The notes under the pieces were generated by a model. The model saw only the letters and a list, made by a program, of their open reading frames with translations. It was not told the DNA's origin and ran no database searches. DNA of 64,000 nucleotides from NCBI RefSeq assembly GCF_016653635.2, contig NZ_CP067420.1, positions 1,433,501 through 1,497,500 of the forward strand, read 5' to 3'. Position 1 is the first letter of the stretch. Each line of letters opens with the position of its first letter. Made by a program: the position numbers and the translations under genes. This stretch comes from Skermanella sp. TT6 (GTDB taxonomy: Bacteria; Pseudomonadota; Alphaproteobacteria; Azospirillales; Azospirillaceae). This document shows, piece by piece, positions 8,530 to 18,508 of this stretch.

Positions 8530-8551
8530 AATGCGGGCCGAAGCCCGCATT
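8530..8551 (-). terminator. Rho-independent terminator of the clpP-like gene
   Basis: AATGCGGGC (8530-8538) pairs with GCCCGCATT (8543-8551). Read on the minus strand the loop is TTCG and the stem is followed by a run of five T, a textbook terminator downstream of the ClpP-like gene. It lies between two convergent genes and may also stop the DUF305 transcript. Confidence 0.75.
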
Positions 8552-8589
8552 CCGATCTTTCAGCACTGTCGAAAACTTCAGGCAGGCCC

Positions 8590-9192
8590 TCAGTCGATCT
8601 CCCGGGCGCCCTGGACGATCCGGCTGACGATGCCGTAGTCCTTCGCCTCTTCGGCGGACATCCAGTAGTTCCGGTCGGTGTCCTTCTCGACCTGCTCCAG
8701 CGGCTGGCCGGTTTCGCGGGCGATGATCTCGTTGATGCGGCGGCGCATCTTGATGATCTCCTTCGCCTCGATCGCGATGTCCGTCGCCCGTCCGCCGGCG
8801 CCGCCCAGCGGCTGGTGGATCAGGAAGCGGGTGTTCGGCAGGCAGAGCCGGTTTTCCTTCTTCGCGGCGAGATAGATGTGCGCGCCGGCGCTGGCGACCC
8901 AGCCGGTGCCGATCATCTTCACCTGCGGGGTGATGAACCGGATCATGTCGTGGATGCTGTCGCCCGACTCCACGTGGCCGCCCGGCGAGTTGATGATGAT
9001 CCGGATCGGATCGTCATTCTCGACCGCCAGGGCCAGAAGCTGGGCGCAGGTGCTTTCGGCGACCTTCTGGTTGATCTCGCCGAAGATCATGACCGTGCGC
9101 GACTTGAACAGGTTTTGAAGAACCGTGCTGAACGGTGCCGGGGTCGGCTTGGGCGTCTCTTCCTTCGGCTCTTCGTCCATGACCCAAAACAT
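8590..9192 (-). CDS. ClpP-family serine peptidase (paralogue)
   Basis: 200-aa protease subunit of the ClpP family, expected to form a ring that degrades proteins fed by a Clp/Hsp100 unfoldase. The triad is intact: Ser101 in VASAGAH, His126 in RFLIHQP and Asp173 in DTDRNYW. The nucleophile motif is SAGA instead of the usual SMGA, and the protein lacks the normal propeptide pattern, so it is a paralogue rather than the clpP of a clpP-clpX operon; no clpX is nearby. AGGAG lies 7 bases before ATG 9192, ruling out the longer frame up to 9321. It is a single-gene unit with its own terminator. Confidence 0.85.
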   Translation of the reverse strand: MFWVMDEEPKEETPKPTPAPFSTVLQNLFKSRTVMIFGEINQKVAESTCAQLLALAVENDDPIRIIINSPGGHVESGDSIHDMIRFITPQVKMIGTGWVASAGAHIYLAAKKENRLCLPNTRFLIHQPLGGAGGRATDIAIEAKEIIKMRRRINEIIARETGQPLEQVEKDTDRNYWMSAEEAKDYGIVSRIVQGAREID

Positions 9193-9327
9193 CAAATTCT
9201 CCTCGGACCTCACACCGCGCGGAGGCGCACGGCGAATTTCGTTCGCATGACTTGCATAGCCGGATTTGCCCGCGGGTTCAACTGCTGGCCGAGATTCCGA
9301 TGGGCCACCAGCGGCCGGCATTCGGAT

Positions 9328-9747
9328 TCAATGGGGCTGCGTTCCGATCACCGAGCGAACCGACGAGAAGGCCGGCATGGCTGCGGCACGGCGGTCGAAA
9401 GTTGCGGTCGTACGGCAACCGGCAGCACGATTGCGATGTCCGATCAGCGCGTCCGCGAAGTCGAACCCCTCCTTGAAGTCGAAAAGCGCAAGTCGCACCA
9501 TCTCCTCGCCTTCCACCTTGACCCGCTCCACTCGAAGCAGCAATCCTATCACTTCCGCTATCGAGATCCGGTCGAAGCGGTAGGCGCGCCGGAGCACCCA
9601 GACCATTTCGACCAGTACGGGAATCGCGATGAAACCAGGCTCTTCTGCAGAACAGACCTGCTCGATCAGTTGAGCCGCCAGTTCGGATTGCGTAGGATCG
9701 TCCTGAAGCAGATACCGGATCACAATGTTGGTATCCAGGCCGATCAT
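9328..9747 (-). CDS. vapC: PIN-domain ribonuclease toxin (VapC-like)
   Basis: 139-aa PIN-domain protein, probably a metal-dependent RNase toxin. The acidic metal-binding residues are present: Asp5 in MIGLDTN, Glu47 in VLVEMVW, Asp96/Asp99 in FDFADALIG and Asp118. The gene starts inside the stop codon of the upstream AbrB-type gene (ATGA overlap), the usual antitoxin-first arrangement. The RNA target cannot be predicted. Confidence 0.82.
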   Translation of the reverse strand: MIGLDTNIVIRYLLQDDPTQSELAAQLIEQVCSAEEPGFIAIPVLVEMVWVLRRAYRFDRISIAEVIGLLLRVERVKVEGEEMVRLALFDFKEGFDFADALIGHRNRAAGCRTTATFDRRAAAMPAFSSVRSVIGTQPH

Positions 9748-9992
9748 GGCTCTTCTTCGCCGGCCATGCCGCTAGCGATCGCTTCCTCCATCTCCTCCAG
9801 CGAAACCGGCCGTTCCGGTTTCGGCAGGCATCCGCGGAGGCGCTCGACAGGAACCCGGGCAGGCACCACCAAGACCCTTCCCTGGGGATCGATGACGAAC
9901 TCGACCTGATCGTCAGGGCCGATCCGCAGATACTCCCGGATGCTCTCCGGAATGGTGTCACCGCCGTCGCTCTTGACCATCGTTGCGGGCAT
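9744..9992 (-). CDS. vapB: AbrB/MazE-type antitoxin
   Basis: 82-aa protein with an N-terminal swapped-hairpin DNA-binding domain (MPATMVKSDGGDTIPESIR, then a valine-rich strand ending VLVVPARV) and an acidic C-terminal tail that would bind the toxin. ATG 9992 is chosen because the domain begins there; the open frame continues to 10031. It precedes and overlaps the PIN gene, and by family behaviour would neutralise it and autorepress the operon. Confidence 0.8.
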   Translation of the reverse strand: MPATMVKSDGGDTIPESIREYLRIGPDDQVEFVIDPQGRVLVVPARVPVERLRGCLPKPERPVSLEEMEEAIASGMAGEEEP

Positions 9993-10089
9993 CGGGATCG
10001 CGCCTTGCTGAGGGTTTGATCGATAGATCATTTCTTCATATACGCTCGACCCTGTCCGGCGGCAATGCGGCTGAATGCGCTACGAGCCA

Positions 10090-12306
10090 TCACGGCCCCT
10101 TGCGCCGCCGCCCCCTCGGCTTTCCCCGTCCGTCGGCGGCGCCGCGCGCGGGTGCCGCCCGGCCGCTGCCGTCGGGAACGGCGCGGTTGGTGCCCAGGCC
10201 GATCGCGGGGGCGTCGCCGCCGTCGATCCCCAGGTCCATGGCCTCCAGCCGGCGCAGCTCGTCGCGCAGGCGGGCGGCCTCCTCGAACTCCAGGTCGGCG
10301 GCGGCGGTCTTCATGCGGCGTTCCAGGTCGGCCATGTAGGATTTGAGGTTATGGCCGATCATGTTGTTGCGGTCGGCGTCGCCGGTCTTCACCGTCACCC
10401 GGTCGCCGCGCTCGTAGACGCTCTCCATGATGTCGGAGATCTGCTTGCGGACCGACTCCGGCGTGATGCCGTTGGCCTCGTTGTAGGCCTTCTGCTTCTC
10501 CCGGCGCCGGTTGGTCTCGTCGATCGCCGCCTGGAGGCTGTTGGTCATCTTGTCGGCGTACAGGATCGCCCGTCCGTCCACGTTCCGCGCCGCCCGGCCG
10601 ATGGTCTGGATCAGCGAGGTGCGGGACCGCAGATAGCCTTCCTTGTCGGCGTCCAGGATCGCCACCAGCCCGCATTCCGGGATGTCCAGGCCCTCGCGCA
10701 GCAGGTTGATGCCGATCAGCACGTCGTAGGCGCCCAGCCGCAGGTCGCGGATGATCTCGATCCGCTCCAGCGTCTCCACGTCGGAATGGATGTAGCGGAC
10801 CTTGATGCCGGCCTCGTGCATGTATTCGGTCAGCGCCTCGGCCATCTTCTTGGTCAGGGTCGTGACGAGCACGCGCTGGCCCTTGGCCGCGCAGTCCTTG
10901 CACTCGGCGATCAGGTCGTCCACCTGGGTCTCGGTCGGGCGGATGATCACCGGCGGGTCGGTCAGGCCGGTCGGGCGGACGACCTGCTCGACGAAGACGC
11001 CGCCGGTCCGCTCCATCTCCCACGGGCCGGGGGTGGCCGAGACGAACACGCTCTGCGGCCGCATCTCGTCCCATTCCTCGAACTTCAGCGGCCGGTTGTC
11101 CTTGCAGGACGGCAGGCGGAAGCCGAAGTCCGACAGCGTCGATTTCCGCATGTAGTCGCCGCGGTACATACCGCCGACCTGCGGCACCATCACGTGGCTC
11201 TCGTCCACGATCAGCAGGGCGTTCTTGGGCAGGTACTCGAACAGCGTCGGCGGCGGCTCGCCGGGCTGGCGGCCGGAGAGGTAGCGGGAATAGTTCTCGA
11301 TGCCGGCGCAGCTTCCGGTCGCCAGCATCATCTCGATGTCGAACTGGGTCCGCTGCTCCAGCCGCTGGGCCTCCAGAAGCTTGCCTTCGGCCTCGAACTC
11401 GGCCAGCCGGACCTTCAGGTCGTGCTGGATCTGCTTGATCGCCTGGTGCAGCGTCGGCTTGGGCGTCACGTAGTGGCTGTTGGGGTAGATCTTTACCGCC
11501 TGGAGCGCCATCAGCTTCTCGCCGGTCAGCGGGTCGATCTCGAAGATCCCCTCCAGCTCGTCGCCGAACAGCGAGAACCGCCAGGCGCGGTCCTCCATGT
11601 GGGCGGGGAACAGCTCGACGGTATCGCCCCGCACCCGGAACGTTCCGCGGCCGAAACCAAGGTCGTTGCGCTTGTATTGCAGGTCGATGAAACGGGACAG
11701 CAACTCCGACCGGTTGACCGTCATCCCGGTCTGGAGGCCCAGCGTCATCTCCGAGTAGGTCTCGACCGAGCCGATACCATAGATGCACGACACCGACGCG
11801 ACGATGATCACGTCGTCGCGTTCCAGCAGCGACCGGGTGGCCGCGTGGCGCATCCGCTCGATCTGCTCGTTGATCGAGCTTTCCTTCTCGATATAGGTGT
11901 CGGTGCGTGGGACGTAGGCTTCCGGCGTGTAGTAGTCGTAGTAGGAGACGAAATACTCCACCGCGTTGTTCGGGAAGAAGCTCTTCATCTCGCCGTAGAG
12001 CTGGGCGGCCAGGGTCTTGTTCGGCGCCAGCACCAGGGCGGGGCGCTGGATCTCCTGGATCACGTGGGCCATGGTGAAGGTCTTGCCCGACCCGGTGACG
12101 CCCAGCAGCACCTGCTCGCGCTCGCCTTGCTGGATGCCGTTCAGCAACTCCTCGATCGCGCGCGGCTGGTCGCCGGCCGGCTTGTAATCGGACACGATCT
12201 CGAGCCGCTTGCCCCCCTCCAGCTTCGGCAGGGCGGCGGCTTTCGGCATCAGCATGGGCATGGATGGGGGCATTGTCATGGCTGGTAAGATATTCAACGC
12301 GGGCAC
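10090..12306 (-). CDS. uvrB: Excinuclease ABC subunit B
   Basis: Helicase-like damage-verification subunit of nucleotide excision repair, which receives DNA from UvrA and recruits UvrC. Of 738 aa, Walker A GVTGSGKT is at 69-76, followed by the beta-hairpin region [12 protein letters not shown], Walker [12 protein letters not shown] and the helicase motifs of the C-terminal RecA-like domain ([20 protein letters not shown]). The C-terminal UVR motif ([16 protein letters not shown]) that binds UvrC is present, followed by a basic Arg/Gly tail. The first codon is a GTG at 12306 with AAGGGA upstream; ATGs at 12279, 12273, 12258 or 12249 are alternatives. Confidence 0.95.
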   Translation of the reverse strand: MPALNILPAMTMPPSMPMLMPKAAALPKLEGGKRLEIVSDYKPAGDQPRAIEELLNGIQQGEREQVLLGVTGSGKTFTMAHVIQEIQRPALVLAPNKTLAAQLYGEMKSFFPNNAVEYFVSYYDYYTPEAYVPRTDTYIEKESSINEQIERMRHAATRSLLERDDVIIVASVSCIYGIGSVETYSEMTLGLQTGMTVNRSELLSRFIDLQYKRNDLGFGRGTFRVRGDTVELFPAHMEDRAWRFSLFGDELEGIFEIDPLTGEKLMALQAVKIYPNSHYVTPKPTLHQAIKQIQHDLKVRLAEFEAEGKLLEAQRLEQRTQFDIEMMLATGSCAGIENYSRYLSGRQPGEPPPTLFEYLPKNALLIVDESHVMVPQVGGMYRGDYMRKSTLSDFGFRLPSCKDNRPLKFEEWDEMRPQSVFVSATPGPWEMERTGGVFVEQVVRPTGLTDPPVIIRPTETQVDDLIAECKDCAAKGQRVLVTTLTKKMAEALTEYMHEAGIKVRYIHSDVETLERIEIIRDLRLGAYDVLIGINLLREGLDIPECGLVAILDADKEGYLRSRTSLIQTIGRAARNVDGRAILYADKMTNSLQAAIDETNRRREKQKAYNEANGITPESVRKQISDIMESVYERGDRVTVKTGDADRNNMIGHNLKSYMADLERRMKTAAADLEFEEAARLRDELRRLEAMDLGIDGGDAPAIGLGTNRAVPDGSGRAAPARGAADGRGKPRGRRRKGP

Positions 12307-12371
12307 CCGCTGCCAGTCCCTTGGGAGCGAATCCGTTCACCAAATGATCGCGCCCGATGGCCGCCCCGGCA

Positions 12372-13175
12372 TCACCGTCCGCGGGAGGCCGCCGCGGCGC
12401 GCACGGGCACCGGGCCGAGGGTCTTCTTGCCGGGCTTCGCCTTGCGGCCGCCCGTGGCCGCTTCCTGTCCCCCCAGCAGGCCCTTGGCCCGGGCCTGCTC
12501 GATGCGGGCCTGGGCGGACGCCACCATGGCGGTGATCGCGGGCCACGCCTGTTCGGTCGCGGAGCTGACGGTGCCGTCCATCTTCAGGACCTCCTCGATC
12601 CACCGCTCGAAGTCGGAGGCGCAAACCGCCCCCTTGGGCGCACCGTTCGGGAAACTGACCGTATCCGGAAAAACCACGAGGCCGCGGATCCGCAGCAGGG
12701 GAAAGCGGCGCTTGAAGGCGAGGTTCAGGGGCTGGAGTTCCAGCAGCGGATTGACGCAGGTGGTCGTGCCGCCCCGGTTGGAGATCTTCCAGGTCCGGGA
12801 GAACTCGCTGCCGGTCACCTCGCCCTTGGCGGAGGCCGCCACCGTCCCGATCAGCACGATGCTCGCCGGCAGGCGGATGATGTGCTCGATGCAGACGATG
12901 CGGCCCTGCTTGTCGATGATCCGGACATCGTGCAGGGAGGGATGGTTGAGGTTGTCTATGGTCCTGCGGAGCGTGATCCGCTGGCCCTTGACCTTCGGCG
13001 GAGGCGGCGGCCTGAACGCGTACAGCACGGCCATGCCCAGCACGATGAACGCGCTGTAGACAAGCAGTTGGGTGAGGCCTGGGGCGTGCACCGCCGTACG
13101 TTTCCATGAACCAAAGTGGAGAAGGGGCGCAACTTTAGCATAGGGAACCCGTAACAGTCGACTCTCCTGTACCAT
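12372..13175 (-). CDS. Membrane-anchored NERD-like protein with altered catalytic residues
   Basis: About 267 aa with one membrane helix (TQLLVYSAFIVLGMAVLYAF) and then a domain that follows the NERD nuclease pattern: a CIEHIIRLP strand, the GEVTGSE turn, TWKIS, the NPLLELQ helix start and the VVFPD strand. The motif normally written I-E-T-K reads I-G-T-V here and the preceding Asp is Glu, so the metal-binding Glu and catalytic Lys seem lost. The C-terminus is basic (RKAKPGKKTLGP). The start is uncertain: the frame is open to 13274 and ATG 13175 has only a weak GGA upstream. Confidence 0.55.
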   Translation of the reverse strand: MVQESRLLRVPYAKVAPLLHFGSWKRTAVHAPGLTQLLVYSAFIVLGMAVLYAFRPPPPPKVKGQRITLRRTIDNLNHPSLHDVRIIDKQGRIVCIEHIIRLPASIVLIGTVAASAKGEVTGSEFSRTWKISNRGGTTTCVNPLLELQPLNLAFKRRFPLLRIRGLVVFPDTVSFPNGAPKGAVCASDFERWIEEVLKMDGTVSSATEQAWPAITAMVASAQARIEQARAKGLLGGQEAATGGRKAKPGKKTLGPVPVRAAAASRGR

Positions 13176-13252
13176 CCTGCATCCGCCGAGGGCAATCGGA
13201 TGGCCTATCTCCATCGTCCGTGCCGCTTGCACGGGGGAAGCGGCGGGCGTAG

Positions 13253-14518
<1,266 letters not shown>

Positions 14519-14530
14519 ACGGCCGCGAAG

Positions 14531-14557
14531 GGGGTTCCGCCGCCTGGGCGGAACCCC
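14531..14557 (+). terminator. Hairpin terminator after the aminotransferase gene
   Basis: GGGGTTCCGCC (14531-14541) pairs perfectly with GGCGGAACCCC (14547-14557) around a five-base loop, 12 bases after the stop codon. No T-run follows, so it may be a rho-assisted or mRNA-stabilising hairpin. Confidence 0.6.
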
Positions 14558-14591
14558 GGCCCCCCTCCGGTCGGATACCGGCCGAAAGAGA

Positions 14592-14626
14592 GCGCCCCGG
14601 TGTGAACGGGGCGACAGTCCCCGCTG
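14592..14626 (+). promoter_or_regulatory. Two tandem small hairpins before a membrane protein gene
   Basis: CGCCCCG and CGGGGCG enclose a seven-base loop, and directly after them ACAG-TCCCCG-CTGT can form a second small hairpin. They lie about 105-140 bases before ATG 14731. They could form a structured leader or a terminator; I do not match them to a known riboswitch. Confidence 0.3.
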
Positions 14627-14730
14627 TCATCTCCTGCCAGTCTGGCCCGGTTCGCGTCGCCCTGTCGCGGCGCGGATCGAGTTCAGACGCGCGCTCCCCG
14701 AGCAGCGCGGGAGAGGCAACGAGGAAGATC

Positions 14731-15183
14731 ATGAAACTGGAATATGTCTGTTTCGTCGTGGCCGCCGCCGCGGCCCTGACCGGAATGTCCTTCGGCATCT
14801 ATATGGGCGTGGCGCACGACTTCACGCTCGCCCCGGCGCATGCTCACCTCAACCTGCTGGGATGGGTGACGATGTGCCTCTACGGCCTTTATCACCGGGG
14901 GCGAGCCCGTCCCGTCACGCGGTTGGCGAAGGTTCAGGTCGGTACCGGGATCGCCGGTTTCGTCGGGATGGCCGGCGGGCTGGGGGTTCTGCTTTCCACG
15001 GGCAACCCGGTCGCCTTCGTGGTCACGCTGGCCGGCTCGTTCCTGGCCATCCTGTCCATGGCGCTGTTCCTGTCGGTGGTCGCCGGCGATGCCCGGGCGG
15101 CCCGCGAAAGCCTGGAAACCCGAGGGTCGCGAGGGCGGGAACCGGCGGTTCTGGCCGCCGTCGGCACCGTCATGCCGCGGTAG
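14731..15183 (+). CDS. Small four-helix membrane protein
   Basis: 150-aa membrane protein with about four hydrophobic helices. The second carries APAHAHLNLLGWVTMCLYGLY, where the HAHLNLLGW motif resembles a heme-ligand helix of cytochrome-oxidase-subunit-I-like small proteins found in many proteobacteria. Only part of the full oxidase fold is present, so the protein cannot be a complete oxidase subunit. GAGGAA lies just before ATG 14731, clearly marking the start. Its role is unknown; a heme or respiratory link is an inference from the motif. Confidence 0.65.
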   Translation: MKLEYVCFVVAAAAALTGMSFGIYMGVAHDFTLAPAHAHLNLLGWVTMCLYGLYHRGRARPVTRLAKVQVGTGIAGFVGMAGGLGVLLSTGNPVAFVVTLAGSFLAILSMALFLSVVAGDARAARESLETRGSRGREPAVLAAVGTVMPR

Positions 15184-15202
15184 GACCGGTCCGCGGCGGC
15201 GG

Positions 15203-15841
15203 TCAGGTGGCTCCCGAGGCCGCCTCGATCGCCGCGTTGAACGCCTTGACCCCGGCGCCCGGACCCTCCGGATGGTTCCACACCGCCGTCACGACGCAGA
15301 TGAAGTCGGCGCCGGCCTTGACCAGGGGGGCGCAGTTCTCCGGCGTGATGCCCCCGATCGCCACGCAGGGGACTTCCATCATCTCCGACCACCATTGCAG
15401 CAGGTCGGGCTCCGGCCGGTAGTGGGACGGCTTGGTCGTGGTCGGATAGAACGCGCCGAACGCGACATAGTCGGCGCCGGCCTCCGCCGCCTCCATCGCC
15501 AGGTGGCGGCTGTCGTGGCAGGTCACGCCGACGATGGCATCGGCCCCCACGGCCTTCCGCGCCTTGGCATAGGGCCAGTCGCTCTGGCCCACATGCACGC
15601 CGTCGCATCCCGTCTCCGCCGCGAGGTCGGGCCGGTCGTTCAGGATGAAGGCGACGCCGCGCGACTGCGAGATCGGTCGCAGCACGTCGACGGCGCGGCG
15701 CACCGTGTCGTCGTCAACGTCCTTCAGCCTGAGCTGGATGCAGGCGACGTCGCCTGCGTCCAGGGCTTGCGCCAGCTGGTCGGCGAACACGGCCGGATCC
15801 AGGGCCGGCGGCGTGCAGAGATAGAGGCGGCAGTCCGCCAT
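15203..15841 (-). CDS. thiE: Thiamine-phosphate synthase
   Basis: Cytoplasmic TIM-barrel enzyme that joins HMP pyrophosphate and thiazole phosphate to make thiamine phosphate. In the 212-aa protein the pyrophosphate-binding pattern is visible as IQLRLKD near residue 35, [10 protein letters not shown] near 65, [11 protein letters not shown] near 80-90 and the FYPTTTK loop around 131-137, followed by the phosphate-binding IGGITPEN and final glycine-rich turns. It stands alone, without thiC/G/D neighbours. The upstream hairpin at 15869-15912 separates it from the aldolase gene transcribed in the same direction. Confidence 0.9.
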   Translation of the reverse strand: MADCRLYLCTPPALDPAVFADQLAQALDAGDVACIQLRLKDVDDDTVRRAVDVLRPISQSRGVAFILNDRPDLAAETGCDGVHVGQSDWPYAKARKAVGADAIVGVTCHDSRHLAMEAAEAGADYVAFGAFYPTTTKPSHYRPEPDLLQWWSEMMEVPCVAIGGITPENCAPLVKAGADFICVVTAVWNHPEGPGAGVKAFNAAIEAASGAT

Positions 15842-15868
15842 GGGAGAAAACTCCGCCAGAAATGAAGA

Positions 15869-15912
15869 CGCTCCCCCGGATCCGGGCGACGGGAGCCCGG
15901 CCCGGGGGAGCG
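15869..15912 (-). terminator. Long hairpin between aldolase gene and thiE
   Basis: CGCTCCCCCGG (15869-15879) pairs with CCGGGGGAGCG (15902-15912) over a 22-base loop. It lies just after the aldolase stop (minus strand) and 28 bases before the thiE start, so it probably ends or attenuates the aldolase transcript. Confidence 0.55.
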
Positions 15913-15925
15913 GAAGGCCCGGGAG

Positions 15926-16855
15926 TTATTCCTTCCCGAGATAGATCTTCACCAGCCGGTCGAGCAGGGCCAGCGCGTCCTCGCGGGACCGCTGGAAGCT
16001 GTTGCGGCCGATGATCGAGCCGTTGCCGCCGCCGTCGCGGATCGCCCGCGCGTCGTCGAAGATGGCATCCTCGCCCTTGTGGGCACCGCCCGAGAAGACC
16101 ACGATGCGGCGGCCGTTGAAGCAGGACTGCATGACATGGCGGACCCGCTCCGGCAGGGTGCCGATCGGGATCTGGCGCTCCTGGTAGACCTTCTTGGCCT
16201 CGGCGTTCTCCAGATAGTCGGTCGGAAGCTTGACCTTGATGACGTGGGCGCCGAGCAGGGCCGCCATGTGGGCGGCATAGGCGATCACGTCGACGGCCAA
16301 CTCGCCGTCCTTGGTGACGGGGCCGCCGCGGGGATAGGACCACAGGACCGTGGGGATGCCGTAGCTCTTTGCCTCGGCGCTCAGTTCCCGGATCTCCTCG
16401 TACTGCTGGTACATGGCGTCGGAGCCGGGATAGATGGTGAAGCCGATGGCCGTGCAGCCTAGCCGCAGCGCGTCCTTGACGCTGGCGGTCACGGCCTGGT
16501 CGGCGGCTTCCTTCTGGCGCGACAGGCTGTTGGCGCTGTTCATCTTCAGGATGGTCGGGATGGCGCCCGCGAAGCTGTCGGCACCGGCCTCCAGCGGGCC
16601 CAGGGGAGCCGCATAGGCGCTCAGGCCGGCGTCGATCGCCATCTGGTAGTGGTAGTGCGGGTCATAGCCGGCGGGATTGGGCGCGAAGCTGCGCGCCGGG
16701 CCATGCTCGAACCCCTGGTCCACCGGCAGGATGATCAGCTTGCCGGTACCGCCGAGACGGCCTTCCATCAGGATGCGGGCGAGGTTGCCCTTGGTTCCCG
16801 GATTGTCGCTCTCGTAATTGGCGAGGATCTCTTTGACGCGGCGCGTGATCTTCAT
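15926..16855 (-). CDS. fbaB: Class I fructose-bisphosphate aldolase (DhnA/FbaB type)
   Basis: Schiff-base aldolase of glycolysis and gluconeogenesis, cleaving fructose 1,6-bisphosphate into two triose phosphates without a metal. The 309-aa protein shows LIILPVDQGFEHGP near 37-50, IGFTIYPGSD, the candidate Schiff-base lysine in HVIKVKLPTDY and the phosphate-binding GGGNGSIIGRNSFQR near the C-terminus, all in the order of bacterial class I FbaB proteins. ATG 16855 is the natural start; the frame is open much further upstream only because of GC-rich composition. A related DhnA-family aldolase function cannot be excluded. Confidence 0.88.
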   Translation of the reverse strand: MKITRRVKEILANYESDNPGTKGNLARILMEGRLGGTGKLIILPVDQGFEHGPARSFAPNPAGYDPHYHYQMAIDAGLSAYAAPLGPLEAGADSFAGAIPTILKMNSANSLSRQKEAADQAVTASVKDALRLGCTAIGFTIYPGSDAMYQQYEEIRELSAEAKSYGIPTVLWSYPRGGPVTKDGELAVDVIAYAAHMAALLGAHVIKVKLPTDYLENAEAKKVYQERQIPIGTLPERVRHVMQSCFNGRRIVVFSGGAHKGEDAIFDDARAIRDGGGNGSIIGRNSFQRSREDALALLDRLVKIYLGKE

Positions 16856-16941
16856 GGTCCAGGTCCCGATTTGTTTTCTGTCGGAAATGCGGCTTTGCAT
16901 AGCCGTTCGGGGCACCGTTTGCAACGCTGCGTCGGTTCGCC

Positions 16942-17409
16942 CTATGGGTTTACCGCGAGCCATTCGCGGCATCCCCTGACGGGGTCGCGGAAGAAGCGCG
17001 GATCGAAGACCGGACCGGCAAAACCATACAGCGTGCCTCCCGCCGTTTCCGCGATGGCCCGGACGCGCGTCCAGGCCGGCACCGAGTCGGCCAGAAGCAG
17101 ATGGCGGACCCCGACCCGCAGCGCGGCCAGGGCGTGGCCGGGCTGTCCGCCGCAGTCCAGCACCGCCGTCACCGGCACGTCCGGATAATCCGCCGATCCC
17201 ATGCACACCAGGGCATGGAACCAGGAGGCCCCGGCGGATCCGGCCGCCCCGGGGAAGCTCAGCACGGTGAGCGGGCGCCCGAGGTCCGCCGCCGCGGCGA
17301 GGGCGGCGCGCAGGCCGTCGATTCCGTGGACGAGGACGGCCGGGGGAACGGTGGGGGGTGGAAGGGAAGAAAGGATCAAGACGCTGCTCGCCGGCTCTGC
17401 CCCAAGCAT
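16942..17409 (-). CDS. Hypothetical protein (155 aa)
   Basis: A 155-aa frame with high third-position GC, starting MLGAEPASSVLILSSLPPPT. It alternates hydrophobic strands and helices (AVLVHGIDGLRAALAAAADL, VTAVLDCGGQPGHALAALRV, HLLLADSVPAW), like a Rossmann or TIM-type alpha/beta fold, and ends in RGCREWLAVNP. No signal peptide or catalytic motif is recognised. It is transcribed in the same direction as the aldolase gene 86 bases downstream and could share its transcript, and is divergent from the export operon at 17480. Confidence 0.6.
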   Translation of the reverse strand: MLGAEPASSVLILSSLPPPTVPPAVLVHGIDGLRAALAAAADLGRPLTVLSFPGAAGSAGASWFHALVCMGSADYPDVPVTAVLDCGGQPGHALAALRVGVRHLLLADSVPAWTRVRAIAETAGGTLYGFAGPVFDPRFFRDPVRGCREWLAVNP

Positions 17410-17479
17410 GGGAAGGTTGGCACTTCCCCTTCCTATATAGGAGGATGCCGGAGGCTTGAACGATCATGTCGGCGGATAG

Positions 17480-18499
17480 ATGCACAGGATCAGGCGCGGA
17501 TTCCTCATAACCACCTTCCTCCTGGCCTGCTCCATCCTCGCCCTGGGTCTGTTCCAGTATCTTTACGGGGTTCCCGCGGTCGCGACGGCGACGGTCGGCC
17601 GCGGGCCGGCGGTCGAGGCGGTCTATGCCAGCGGCACGGTGGAGCCGGTCTCCTGGGCCAAGGTCCAGCCGCTCGGCACCGGCCGGATCGCCTCGGTCGA
17701 GGCGTTCGAGGGCGACGCGGTCAAGACCGGCCAGATCCTGATGCGGCTGGACGACCGCGAGCACCGGGCCGCGGTCGCCCAGCTCGAAGCCGAACTGCGC
17801 TTCCTGCGGTCCGAACTCGACCGGGTGTCCGAACTGGCGCGGCGGGGCGTCACCACGACGCAGGTGGAGGAGCGAGCCCGCAGCCAGCTCGACCAGGCAG
17901 CCGCCACCCTCAACGCGGCCCGCCAGCGGGTCGAGGACCATCGCCTGAGGGCGCCCATGGACGGCATGGTCCTGCGCCGCGACGGCGAGATCGGGGAGAT
18001 CGCCCGGCCCGAGGACGTCCTGTTCTGGATCGGCCAGCCCAGCCCCCTGCGAATCGAGGCGGAGGTGGACGAGGAGGACATCCCCCAGATATCCTCCGGC
18101 CAGCCGGCCCTTATCAAGGCCGACGCCTTCGCCGGCCGCGTCCTGGACGGCACGGTGGCCGACATCACGCCGAAGGGCGATCCGGTCAACAAGAGCTATC
18201 GGGTCCGGATCGCCCTGCCGCCGGACACGCCGCTGATGATCGGCATGACGGTGGAGACCAACATCGTGGTGCGCCGGGAGGATGCCGCCCTGCTGGTGCC
18301 CCAGTCCGCCCTGTCCGCCGGCCATCTCTTCGTGGTGCGGGACGGACGCGCGGAGCGGCGGCCCGTCGTCATGGGCGTGGTCGGGCAGGGCGTCGTGGAG
18401 ATCCGGGAGGGCCTGGCGGAAGGGGAGACCGTGGTGCTGGACCCGCCGCCGGGGCTGGCCGACGGTTCGTCGGTCCGGCCGAATCGGCAGCGATCCTGA
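17480..18499 (+). CDS. Periplasmic adaptor (HlyD/MacA-like) of an ABC exporter
   Basis: 339-aa membrane-fusion protein with one N-terminal membrane anchor (FLITTFLLACSILALGLFQYLY). Next come the lipoyl-type half (EAVYASGTVEPVSWAKVQPL, GDAVKTGQILMRLDD), a coiled-coil hairpin around residues 95-155 (AQLEAELRFLRSELDRVSEL), the second lipoyl half (RLRAPMDGMVLRRDGEIGE) and the beta-barrel with RIEAEVDEEDIPQ. The length fits MacA-type adaptors. It is the first gene of a three-gene operon with a MacB/LolC-like permease 9 bases downstream and an ATPase. Substrate unknown. Confidence 0.85.
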   Translation: MHRIRRGFLITTFLLACSILALGLFQYLYGVPAVATATVGRGPAVEAVYASGTVEPVSWAKVQPLGTGRIASVEAFEGDAVKTGQILMRLDDREHRAAVAQLEAELRFLRSELDRVSELARRGVTTTQVEERARSQLDQAAATLNAARQRVEDHRLRAPMDGMVLRRDGEIGEIARPEDVLFWIGQPSPLRIEAEVDEEDIPQISSGQPALIKADAFAGRVLDGTVADITPKGDPVNKSYRVRIALPPDTPLMIGMTVETNIVVRREDAALLVPQSALSAGHLFVVRDGRAERRPVVMGVVGQGVVEIREGLAEGETVVLDPPPGLADGSSVRPNRQRS

Positions 18500-18508
18500 G
18501 GGGCCGCC

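Noticed and set aside
10075-12288. 737-aa plus-strand frame opposite uvrB
   Set aside because: Its sequence is a His/Arg/Val/Leu-rich antisense of uvrB with no protein-like pattern.
14592-14640. Cobalamin-riboswitch-like leader
   Set aside because: The bases CCCCGGTGTGAACGGGG recall a B12 box only loosely; the conserved core and the usual downstream genes are absent.
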